A DNA stretch of 64,000 bases from Corallococcus macrosporus DSM 14697. Its GTDB lineage: Bacteria > Myxococcota > Myxococcia > Myxococcales > Myxococcaceae. Each line of letters starts with the position of its first letter. Position 1 is the stretch's first letter. Under the pieces are notes generated by a model. The model did no database searches and was not told where the DNA came from. It saw only the letters and a program-made list of their open reading frames with translations. Positions 54,185-63,800 of this stretch are shown in pieces. The DNA lies in contig NZ_CP022203.1 in assembly GCF_002305895.1 (NCBI RefSeq), positions 124,001 to 188,000 of the forward strand, in the 5' to 3' direction. The position numbers and the translations under genes were made by a program.

Positions 54185-55642
54185 TCACTCCGCCTGGGGC
54201 GCGGCGCTCGCCGTGGACTCCAGCGCGGCGAGCTGCGCCAGGAAGGCGCGGCCCCTGGCCGGGTCCGTCATGTGGATGAAGGCGGCCATGCCCTTGAGCT
54301 GCTCCAGCGACTCGCCCTCGCGGCCCGGCTTGCCCTGCTTCCGGTTGTGGATGGCGGCGCGGAGCTGGCGCACCACGTCGCGCGGGACACGCGCGGCCGG
54401 CGCGTCCTTGCCCGCCGCGTTCACCACCAGCCCCGTCACCCGCTGCCGCGTGCCCTTGCGCGCCACGCGCGTCTTGTCCGGGTGCACGCGGAAGCCCTCT
54501 GACTCCACCACTTCCTGGACGCGCGACAGCAGCACGGCCACCGGGGGGCGCTGCGTCCGCCGCGCCTTGGGCTGCTTCGCCTTCGTCCAGGAGAAGGTCA
54601 GGTCGTCCGCGTAGCGCGTGTACGTGAAGCCCAGCCGCTTCGCGAGCGCGGACAGCCGCTTGTCCAGCTTCAGGCACAGCGCGTTGGTGATGCCCGGCGA
54701 GGTGGGCGCGCCCTGGGGCAGCGCGCGCGGGCCCCTGGCCACGTGCAGCAGCTTGCCCCGGAACTGCACCGCCTCCCGCGGCGCCTCCGTGGACAGCAGC
54801 GACAGCAGCGTGGCCGGGCCCTCCGGCAGGCCGCCCTTGCGCAGCAGGCCCTTCACGCGGCGCCAGGTGACGGAGGGGAAGAAGTCCTTGAGGTCCACCT
54901 TCACCACCACGTCCGCGCCCTGGTGGGCCAGCGCGTTGGTGAGGATGGAGCGCCCCGCCACGAAGCCGTGCGCCGCGCCGTGCACCGGCAGCCGCTCCAC
55001 GACGTTGGACAGTACCCAGCGCTGCGCTTCCTTCAGCTCCGGCTTGGGGGAGGTAATCGTCCGCTTGCCGCCGTCCCGCTTCGGAATCGTCCAGCTCACG
55101 TAGTGCGTGGCGGTGTCCACCTCGCGGTGGAACGCGAACCAGCGCAGCTTGGACACGCTCAGCCCCAGCGCCTTGGCCAGCGCCTCCGCCGAGCTCAGCT
55201 CCGTCAGGCCGTTGGCCCGGGCGCGCTCCTCGCGGTGAGGCAGGTCGAACGCGTCGACAGGGCGGTCCTCCGCCCAGTGCACGCCCGCGCCCAGGTGGCC
55301 CACGTGCGTGGCCTGCCACGCCTCATAGGCTTGACGCTTCAGCGCGCGGCGCTCGGTGGCCTCGGCCTTCTTCTTCTCCTTCCAGGCCTTCTTGTCCTTC
55401 TCCGAGGCGCTGGAGAAGTCCAGGTCCTCCACCGCGAGGCCCTTGGCGACGAGCTGCGCCTGCACCCAGTCGTCGGCGCCGCCCGCCTCGTGGATGGCCT
55501 TCGCGCGGGCGAGCAGGGCTTCGTGCGCGAGCCGGCGGGCTTCACGCTTCGCGGCGGCGTCCGGAGACGGCGCGGTGGGCTGGGGCGTGGGCACGGCCTG
55601 CGGCGAAGCTGCGGGGACGAACGGGTCCAGCCTGGCGGTCAT
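54185..55642 (-). CDS. Retron reverse transcriptase, Mx162/Sa163 type
   Basis: 485 residues from the ATG at 55642, the same length as remembered for the Mx162 enzyme. The longer frame (to 55723) would overlap the retron RNA. The catalytic centre is YADDL (about 341). Retron-specific motifs are NALAH (NAxxH, about 232) and VTG (about 401). An N-terminal extension of about 140 residues is basic and coiled-coil-like (SEKDKKAWKEKKKAEATERR). It makes msDNA from the msr-msd RNA immediately upstream. No toxin or effector gene is attached. Confidence 0.92.
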   Translation of the reverse strand: MTARLDPFVPAASPQAVPTPQPTAPSPDAAAKREARRLAHEALLARAKAIHEAGGADDWVQAQLVAKGLAVEDLDFSSASEKDKKAWKEKKKAEATERRALKRQAYEAWQATHVGHLGAGVHWAEDRPVDAFDLPHREERARANGLTELSSAEALAKALGLSVSKLRWFAFHREVDTATHYVSWTIPKRDGGKRTITSPKPELKEAQRWVLSNVVERLPVHGAAHGFVAGRSILTNALAHQGADVVVKVDLKDFFPSVTWRRVKGLLRKGGLPEGPATLLSLLSTEAPREAVQFRGKLLHVARGPRALPQGAPTSPGITNALCLKLDKRLSALAKRLGFTYTRYADDLTFSWTKAKQPKARRTQRPPVAVLLSRVQEVVESEGFRVHPDKTRVARKGTRQRVTGLVVNAAGKDAPAARVPRDVVRQLRAAIHNRKQGKPGREGESLEQLKGMAAFIHMTDPARGRAFLAQLAALESTASAAPQAE

Positions 55643-55684
55643 GTCTGCACCTTGGACGAGCGCGGCGAGGGATGACGGAACATG

Positions 55685-55966
55685 GCGCGAGCAGTCGAGG
55701 GAGGCCTGGAAAAGCACCACCATCTCACCTGGGGCACGGTAGCCTCACCGGCTCTCCCCTCCTAGGCACTACGGCCGGGGTGGGTAAACGGCGGTCGCGT
55801 CGTTGGCTCCGCTACCCACCCTGGCCGTAGTGCCTAGGAGGGAGAGAGCCAAGAACAGGCTACCTTGCGGAGAGTGTCCTGCATTTCAACCGGAGCGGCG
55901 CAACGCCGCTCCCGCGCTCGAGGCGCTCAGGCTGATGCACTCCGGACCTCTCTCGGCTGCTCGCGC
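55685..55966 (-). ncRNA. Retron msr-msd RNA
   Basis: The transcript reads right to left. The a1 repeat (55942-55966) and a2 repeat (55685-55709) are complementary over 25 bases with 21 exact matches. After a1 the msr begins: GCATCAGCCTGAGCGCC (candidate branching G) and a GC hairpin at 55892-55912. The msd follows, a very stable hairpin at 55752-55846 (about 30 paired bases, 26-base loop) extended by a second pairing of 55734-55745 with 55857-55868. The size fits an msDNA of about 160 bases. Confidence 0.85.
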
Positions 55967-56006
55967 GTGAAGCGCATGTCGTCGTCTCTACGTCGCACCA
56001 ATCCTG

Positions 56007-56027
56007 CCGGCCGCTCGCGGCGGCCGG
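56007..56027 (-). terminator. GC hairpin between SWIM gene and retron
   Basis: CCGGCCGC (56007-56014) and GCGGCCGG (56020-56027) form an 8-bp stem with a 5-base loop, 15 bases after the end of the SWIM-domain gene and before the retron. It probably ends the upstream operon; there is no T-run. Confidence 0.5.
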
Positions 56028-56042
56028 GCCGTGGTTATGGGT

Positions 56043-57896
56043 TTACACCAATGCCGAGGCCGCGTCGATGTAGCCTTCAGCGGCCAACTTCTCCAGGCGC
56101 GCGAAATACGCTCCGCGCGCTTCGGCATCCGAGTCGAACCAGAGCCGCTGGTGACGCGGCGAGCCCGTGCGCGGGCCCCACTCCACCGCCACCACCTGGC
56201 CGTCCAGGGAGACCCGGTACACCATCTCCAGGCCGCTCTCCGCGTCGCGGCGCACGTAGGAGCGCGTCTCCGCGCGGATGAGCTTGCGGCCCTCGGGCGT
56301 CTGCCGCAGCGCCTCTTCCTCCGCGCGGCGGCGCGCGTAGGCCAGCCGCAGCGCCAGCAGGTGCTCGCAGGGCCCTTCACGCAGGCCGGAGCGCCGGTGG
56401 TGCGGGCAGCCGCAGCTCGCGTCCTTCACGCGGCCTTCCAAATCCAGCGTGAAGCTGGGGAAGAAGCTGCGCACGGCCTCGCGGTCCACCACCTCGCCGT
56501 GGATGCGGAGGCCCTCGCCCACCACGTCGTGCACCTTGGTCAGCTTCACCTCGCCCGCGCCCGGGGCGCCGTCGCCGCCCAGCAGCCGGTGCGCCCGCGC
56601 CTCCAGCTCGCTGCCGTAGCGGATGACGGCGGCGTCCACCGGCGTGGGCATCAGCTCGCGCGGGCGGTACTGGCCGCGCGCCACGTCGAAGAGGATGCGC
56701 CCGCGCAGGCACTCCAACTGGAGCGCCGCGCGCACGGACTCCCTGGGCGCGCCGGCGCTGGCGGCCAGCGTGTCGAAGGGCAGGGGACCCTCGGCGCGCA
56801 GCCGCTCGCGGAGCTGCTCCGCCAGACCGTCCGGCACCGCGCGGGGCATCAGCACGTCGAAGGCCGCGGCGGAGGACCAGCCGCTCTCCGTCCAGCCGGT
56901 GAGGCCCAGCGTCAGCGTGGCCGCGCCCATGTCGATGACCCAGAACACCGGCAGGCCGGGGCCCATGAGCTGCACCTTCACGGACTTCGCGTGGGGCAGC
57001 AGCCGCGCGAGCGCCGCCAGCCGCTGACGGCCGAAGGTGCGCACCACCGCGGGCGCGGCGCCGTTGTACGTGCCGCCGTGGCACTCCAGCACCAGCTCCC
57101 ACGGCTCCAGCACCAGCCGGGGCGGGGCGCCGGGCACCAGCTCGAAGCGCAGCGCGCGCGGGGCCTTCTTCGCCTTGCGGGCGCGCAGGGCGAAGAGGAG
57201 GTTGTAGAGGTCGATGGGCGCCAGCTCGCAGGTGCTCGCGGGGAGCGTGGCGGCGGACTGCACCTGGAGGAAGCCGCGCAGCCAGGCGTGCGGCACCTCC
57301 ACGTTGCGCGGGGCGCGGGCCGGCTGCGCGGCCGGCGTGGCCAGCGCGACGTGCGCCTCCAGGGAGACGGGCACGTAGGTGCGCAGCCGGTCCACGCGGG
57401 CGGGCAGCTCCGGCGGCACGTCCAGGAAGGTGGAGCCGTGCGCGGCCTCGCGGCCTTCGAAGAGGCGGTTGTCGAAGGACAGCCGGGCGTAGGCGCTCTC
57501 GTCGCGGGAGAAGACCTCCAGGGACACGCTGTCCGGGTCCACCGTGAGCACGGGGTCCAGCACCGCGTCCTGCTGCTTCTCGCCGTCCAGCGCGTTGTCC
57601 AGGAACGCCTTCTGCGCCTCCCAGATGAGCGCGCTGGCCCGCTTGCCCTGCTTCATCAGGTAGGCCAGGTACGCGGTGCGGTCCTTGCCCCGGTAGCGCA
57701 GGTCGCTGGCGAGGATGCCGAAGGTGGCGGCCAGCGCGTCGCGGAAGAGGGCGGCGTCGGTGACGCGGCCGCTCACGCCCACGGTGCCGCGCGAGCCCTC
57801 CAGGGCCAGGCGGACGCGGGCGCCGTCCGCGACGGACTCGACGTCGCTCGCGGTGGCGTAGCGCAGCTCGACGGGGTGCCGGGTGGCGGTCGTCAC
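56043..57896 (-). CDS. SWIM zinc-finger protein
   Basis: 617 residues from a GTG at 57896. The SWIM motif CGCPHHRRSGLREGPCEHLL (about 492-511) has the CxC...CxH zinc ligands. The other parts (LRYRGKDRTAYLAYLMKQGKRASALIWEAQ and LRVQLM-like repeats) do not match known domains. SWIM domains bind DNA or proteins. It is coupled by GTGA to the giant repeat gene upstream, so the two products probably work together. Confidence 0.8.
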   Translation of the reverse strand: MTTATRHPVELRYATASDVESVADGARVRLALEGSRGTVGVSGRVTDAALFRDALAATFGILASDLRYRGKDRTAYLAYLMKQGKRASALIWEAQKAFLDNALDGEKQQDAVLDPVLTVDPDSVSLEVFSRDESAYARLSFDNRLFEGREAAHGSTFLDVPPELPARVDRLRTYVPVSLEAHVALATPAAQPARAPRNVEVPHAWLRGFLQVQSAATLPASTCELAPIDLYNLLFALRARKAKKAPRALRFELVPGAPPRLVLEPWELVLECHGGTYNGAAPAVVRTFGRQRLAALARLLPHAKSVKVQLMGPGLPVFWVIDMGAATLTLGLTGWTESGWSSAAAFDVLMPRAVPDGLAEQLRERLRAEGPLPFDTLAASAGAPRESVRAALQLECLRGRILFDVARGQYRPRELMPTPVDAAVIRYGSELEARAHRLLGGDGAPGAGEVKLTKVHDVVGEGLRIHGEVVDREAVRSFFPSFTLDLEGRVKDASCGCPHHRRSGLREGPCEHLLALRLAYARRRAEEEALRQTPEGRKLIRAETRSYVRRDAESGLEMVYRVSLDGQVVAVEWGPRTGSPRHQRLWFDSDAEARGAYFARLEKLAAEGYIDAASALV

Positions 57897-60800
57897 GACG
57901 GGTTCCCTTCCTTCCGGTTCCGGGCGCGCTCAGCGGCCCGGCGTGCACGTTTGTGGGCGCGCCACGCGGCCTTGCGCAGCTCCACGGTTTGCGACTTGTC
58001 GAAGGCGGCCTCGTGCAGCAGCTTCGCCGCGTCGTCTCCGCCCAGCCGGCCCAGCGCGGCCCACGCGTCCTGCCGCGTCTCCGGCTTCGCGTCGCTGGCC
58101 AGGGACTTCAGCGGCTCCAGCGCGCGGGCGCCCAGCAGCGTGGGCACCGACAGCCGGCGGCCCTCGGAGGTGGCCAGCAGCTCCCGCGATGTCCGGGCGC
58201 CCATGGGGCCGAAGGCCACCGCGTCGAAGGGCTTCACCGCCAGCGCCCACGCGGCGGCGTGCTCGGGAGCGAGCTTCGCCAGCGCGTCCGCCGCCGCCGC
58301 CCGCACCCGCGCGTCCGGGTCCACCAGCGACTTGCGCAGCGTGTCCGCCGCGGCGGCGCGCTCCTTCTCGTTCGCCAGCACCGCGGCCGGCGCCTGTCCG
58401 GTGAGCGTCAGCGTGCCCTCCGGCGCGGCCAGCCGGCCCAGGGCGCGCGCGGCCTCCTGTCGCACGGTGCCCGGGGCCGCCGCCTCTCCACCCTGGAGCA
58501 GGGTTCGCGCGGAGTCGGCCATGCCCGCGGTGCCCAGCCGGGAGCCCGCCCACAGGAGGCGCTCCCAGGCGGCGCTCAGCGTGGCGCGCTTGGAAGGCGC
58601 GGCGGAGGCCCAGTCGGTGGCGGTGCGGCGCTCGGCCGTCACCAGCGCGCGGGACAGCGCGGCCAGGTCCACCGCGCCGGGCTCGCGGGCCTCGCCCGTC
58701 CAGGTGCCCACCAGCAGCGCGGCCTCCTCGCGGGCCTCCGGCTTGTCGTGGCCCAGCAGCGTCACCACCTCCGGCACGGGCATGGCGCCTCGGCGCGCGA
58801 GCCCCCGCCGCAGGCCCAGCCGCAGCTCCACGTTGTCCAGCGTGGCCAGCCGGGGCACCAGCAGCGCCGGGTCTCCCTCGTTGGCCAGGTAGGCCGCGGC
58901 GGGCGCGGAGATGTCCGGGTAGCGGCTGGCGACGGCGAGGAACTCCACCCGCGTGCGCTCGTTGGGGAACAGCACGTCGAGCGCCTTGCGCGCCTCCCGG
59001 CGCAGCTCCTGCTGCTGTACGTCCAGCGCGGCGGCCAGGGCCATCTCTGCGGCGGTGTCCTGGAGCTTCCCCAGCTCCTGGGCGGCCGTCAGGCGCACCG
59101 GCAGCGCCGTGCCCGTGTCACCGAGCAGCGCCTCAATCTTCACCCGCGCGCGCTCGCCGCCGATGGCGCGCAGTCCCTTCACGCCGGCCTGCTGCAGCTC
59201 CAGCGTGGCGCCCTCCACCGCGGCGGCCTCGACCTTCTCCTCGACGCGGCGGCGCTCCTCGCCGTCCGGCAGCTTCGCGGCGAGCCGGCCCAGGCCCTCG
59301 ATGGCGGCCGACACCATGCTCGGCTCCACGGGCGCCTCCGCCGTGCCGCCCGCGGCCACCGTCTCCAGCTCCGCCAGGGCGCGCGCGTCACCCAGCGTGC
59401 CCAGGGCCAGCAGGGCCCGCTCGCGCTGGCCGTCCTCGCCCGCGCGGGCGTACAGCATCAGGGGCCGCAGCGCGCTGGCGCCGCCCTTGAAGGCCACGCC
59501 CTCCGCGGCCGGCAGCATCAGCTCGCGCGAGCCGCCGCGCAGCACCGCCTCCAGGGGCTCCACCGGGGCGCCGTGCTCGATGACGCGCTTCGCGTAGGCC
59601 TCCACCGCCGCGCCGCTCACGGCGGGGAAGCGGTCCGGGAAGAGGCTGACCAGCAGCTCCGACTGGCCGGCCTCCGCGCCGTGCTCCAGGTGCCGCACGG
59701 CCTCTTGCCGCACGGCGACGTCGAAGCTCTTCACCACCTGCCGCAGGAAGGACACGGCCCGCTTCACGTCGCGCTTCTTCACGTCGGTGCCGGCCACCGT
59801 CATGGCGGCGCTGACACACTCACTGCGAATGCTGCCCTCCGTGTCCGTCTGGCACTGGCGGGCCAGCACCTCCAGCGCCTCGGGACGGCGCGTGTTGCCC
59901 AGGGCCGTCACCAGCCGCTTGCGCTCGTGGGGCTCCGGGGCCGCGGGCAGCCGGGCGGCCAGCGCGGCCACCGCGGCGGGCGTGGCCAGCCGGGCCAGGG
60001 CCTCCGTGGCGCGCTTCGCGAGGTTGGCGTTCTCCGCGCGCAGGAAGATGGAGAGCACCTCCACCGCGCGGTCGTCCCCGCGCCACGCCAGCAACTCCGA
60101 GGCGCGCAGGCGCAAATCCTCGTGCTCGCTGGCCATGGCGCGGCCCAGCGCCTCGGTGACGCGCGGGTCGTTGGCGCCCGCCAGCCGCTCGATGACGCCC
60201 ACGCGCAGGTCGGCGTGCTCGCTGCCCAGCGCGGCCAGCAGCGGCTCCAGGCTGCCGGGCGGGCTGAGCTTCTCCAGCAGCTCGAAGGCGTAGCGGCGCA
60301 CGTCCGTCAGCGGCGAGTTCAGCGCGGCGGTGATGCGCGGCTTCGCGGCGTCACCTCGCGTGGCCAGCTCGTCCAGCGCGGCGCGCGCCACGTCCGGCGC
60401 CAGCGAGGCCAGGGCCAGCGCGAGCGGCTCGTCGCTGCCGGCGGGGAAGAGCTCCTTCAGCCCGGCCAGCGCGGCCTTGCGCACGAGCTGGTGCGGGTCC
60501 TCCAGGGCGCGCAGCAGGGCGGCCACCGCGGCGGGCGTGCCGGCGAAGCCTTCCTGCGTGAGCTTCACCACGCGGTCCACCGCGTCGCGGCGCACGCGGT
60601 GGCTCTCGTCGTCGCCCGACGACACCTGCCGCAGCAGGCCGACATAGGCGCCGAAGGCCAGCCGGCGCAGGTGCTGCCGCTCGGCCTGGGGGGTGGCCTC
60701 GGCCGAGGCGGCGGGGGACTCAGCCTTCACCGCTGAGAAGATGCGCCGCAGCCAGTTCTTCGCGGGCGCGCCCTGCCCGGGGCCGGTGCCCGGCGCCGTC

Positions 60801-63800
60801 TCCGGCTTCCAGGGCGCGTCCAGCGTGCTCGGCCGCGCCACCCGCTTCGCGTGGCGGAAGTACTCCAGCGGCTTGTCGCGCAGCAGCAGCACCTGGGCCG
60901 CCGCGTAGCGCTGCTCGGGCTGGAGGCTGGACAGGGCCTCGGCGAGCCCGATGACATACTTCACGCGGTCCTCTTCGGCCGGCCAGTCCTTCATGTCGGC
61001 CACCTTCTCGGGCCGGGGCGGGAGCAGGGCCTCCGCGAGCTGGGCCCGCGCCGCGTCCGGCTCCGTGCGCAGCTCCAGCGCGCGGGCGGCGGCGTAGCGG
61101 ACCTCCGGCCGGCCGCTGGAGAGGGCGCTGGTGAGCAGGTCGGGCGGCTCGCCCCGGCGGCTGGCGCGCGAATCCCGAGCGAGGACGATGGAGAACACCA
61201 GCTCCTGCACCTCGCGGGTGCGGTCCTCCAGGCCGTGCAGCAGGCCACCGTCGCCGTCCGGCCCCAGGGCCGCGAAGGACAGGATGGCGCCCAGCCGGAT
61301 GGGGAGGTGGTCGTGGCGCAGGTTGCCGGTGAGCACCGGCAGGGCGCGCGCGTCACCCAGGCGGGACAGGCCGTCCGCGGCCCAGGAGCGCACCGCCACG
61401 TTGGCGTGGCTCAGGGCGTCCAGCAGGAAGCCCTCGTCACCGCGGCGGGCGGCGGTGGCGAGCCCGCGGGCGCCCTGCTCCTGCAGGTCACCCAGCTCGT
61501 GCGGCAGCAGCACGGTGGCGAAGAAGGTGAGCAGGCGCCGCGAGCCCAGCGAGGCCAGGGCCCGCGCGGCGCGGATGCGCAGCGGCACCAGGAAGGCCGG
61601 AGGGTATTGCCGCTCCAGGTCCTTGTCGGTGATGAACGCGCGCAGCGGCTCGATGAGGTCCTCGGCGCCGCGCGGGGCCAGCAGCTCCGCGGCGCGGATG
61701 CGCACCGGCAGCGGCGCCGCGGCGAGCCCGGCCAGCAGGGGCCCGTTCTCGTGGGGCACCAGCTTGTCCAGCGCCTCCAGCGCGGCCACGGCGACGGGGA
61801 CCTCCTCGTCCTGCACGCGCTTGAGCAGCGGCGAGCGCAGCGGTTCGATGGGGGCGTGGACGGCGCCCTTCGCGGCGTGCTCCCGCAGCGGCGCGTGCGT
61901 GGTGGCCAGCGCCGCCAGGTGGGCCTCCGCGTGCTCCTTGCCCACGTGCTTCACCCACGCGTCGTACGCGGCGGTGGCCACGCCGTTGTCGCGGTCCTCC
62001 ACGGCCTTCTTCAGCCGCTCCAGCGCCCAGCCCTCGGCGGCGCGCTGCGCCAGCACCTCCACCGCGCGGTGGCGCAGGTCGGGGAAGCGGCCCGCCAGCG
62101 CCCGGTCCAGCGCCTTCTCCGGCGCCTTCTCGTTCCAGGCCCACAGCGTGCGGAAGGCCTCGCCGCGCACCTTGCCGGACTCGTCCTCCAGCGCGTCGCC
62201 CAGCAGCGGCTCGGCGCCCGGCGTGGACGGGCCCAGCTTCACCAGCCGGTCCAGGCCGCGCACGCGCACGTCCTCGTGGCCGGAGCGCAGGGCGGCCTCC
62301 GCCGAGGAGAGCGGCGCGTCCCCGTCCAGCGCCACCACCGCGTCCAGCGCGGAGGCGCGCACGTCCGCGTTCTCGTCGTCCAGCATCCACACCAGGCGCT
62401 CGCGGGCGCGCGGGTCCTGGAGGGCCTGGAGGGAGGAGGCGGCCACCCGGCGGATGGCGGGGTCCGGCTCGCGGGAGAGCTGGAGGAGCGCGCCCAGCGC
62501 CCGCCCGTCACCGAGCTGCGCGAGCCCGCGCGCGCCGCGCACGGCCGTGTCTGGCGTGCGGCAGGCCATGGCGGCCAGCAGCGGCTCCAGGTCGCTCTCC
62601 GTGATGGCCGCGCCCGTGGTGCCCTGCGCGGGCATCGCGGCGCGCGCGGCCTGGAGCTCCGCGTCGGTGATGGGCGGGGTGCCCGCGACGCCCTGCGCCC
62701 GGCGCGCGTGCTGGACCAGCCAGCGGGACACCTCCTTGGTGCCGCGGGCGAAGTCCTCGTCACGCGACTCCAGCGCGTGGGCCAGCGCCCGGCGCTCCAT
62801 CACCCGCACGGTGAAGGCGACCTGGCGCACGCTGGCGTCCGCGTCATCCAGCGCGCGGGCGGCCAGGGGCTGGAGCTGCGCGTGCCCGAGCAGCCCCTGC
62901 GCCGTGGCGCGGACGAGCACATCGATTTTGAGCAGGGCCGGGCCGCGCTCGAAGGCGGTGCGCAGCGGCTCGGCGCCGTCACCCGGCATCACCTGGATGA
63001 GGGCGCCCAGCGCGGTCAGTCCGACCGCGCCATGGCTGTCCGCGAGCTGTCCGGCGATGAGGCCCGGCACCAGCGGAGACGTGCCGCCCAGCTTCGCCAG
63101 CAGCTCCAGGCCCAGCACGCGCACTTCCGGGTGCTGCGAGCCCAGCGCCGCGCGCGGCGCGGCCAGCGGGGACTCCGTCTCCAGCGTGACGAGCGCCTCC
63201 AGCGCGGCCTTGCGCACCATCGGGTGCGAGTCGTCCAGCCGCTCGCGCAGCCTGGGGCGCGCGGCGGTGCGGCCCTTGTCCGCCAGCTCGCGCACGGCCA
63301 GCCGCCGCACCTCCGCGTCCTTGTCGGAGGTGAGCACCTGGAAGAGGAAGTCCAGCGCCTCCGTCTCCTCCAGCGCGGCGGCCTCGCGCACCGCGGCCTC
63401 GCGGCGGGGGCGGCCCGCCTTGTGGGCCTCCGTCAGCAGGTCGATGCCGTGCTGGGACGTGTCGTGGTCGCCCGCGGGCGCGCCATCCGGAGAGAGGCCG
63501 AAGCGGTGCGTGCGGCGGTCATCCCCGCCCGTGAAGACGGAGCCCAGGGACGTCCGGGCCACCCGCGGGTTGGCGGGCGGCGCGAAGGCGAGCGCCTGCA
63601 CCGGCTTGCCGCCCGCGTCCAGCGTGCGCGGCTTGCGGCGCTGGTCCAGGCGCCAGACCTTGACCTGGCCGTCGCTGCCCGCGGACCACACGCGGTCACC
63701 GGGCTCTTCCTCGCCCGGCTTGGCGGGGGGCGTGGGCGGGAACAGCAGGGCGAGCACCGGGCCCGCGTGGCCGGTGTCCTTCTCTCCGCGGACCTCGAAC

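Noticed and set aside
56031-58892. 953-codon plus-strand frame over the SWIM and HEAT genes
   Set aside because: Shadow frame in GC-rich repeats; the SWIM and HEAT motifs are on the minus strand.
58000-63500. Apparent tandem DNA repeats
   Set aside because: Similarity comes from protein-level HEAT units with varied DNA, not from exact tandem repeats or a CRISPR array.
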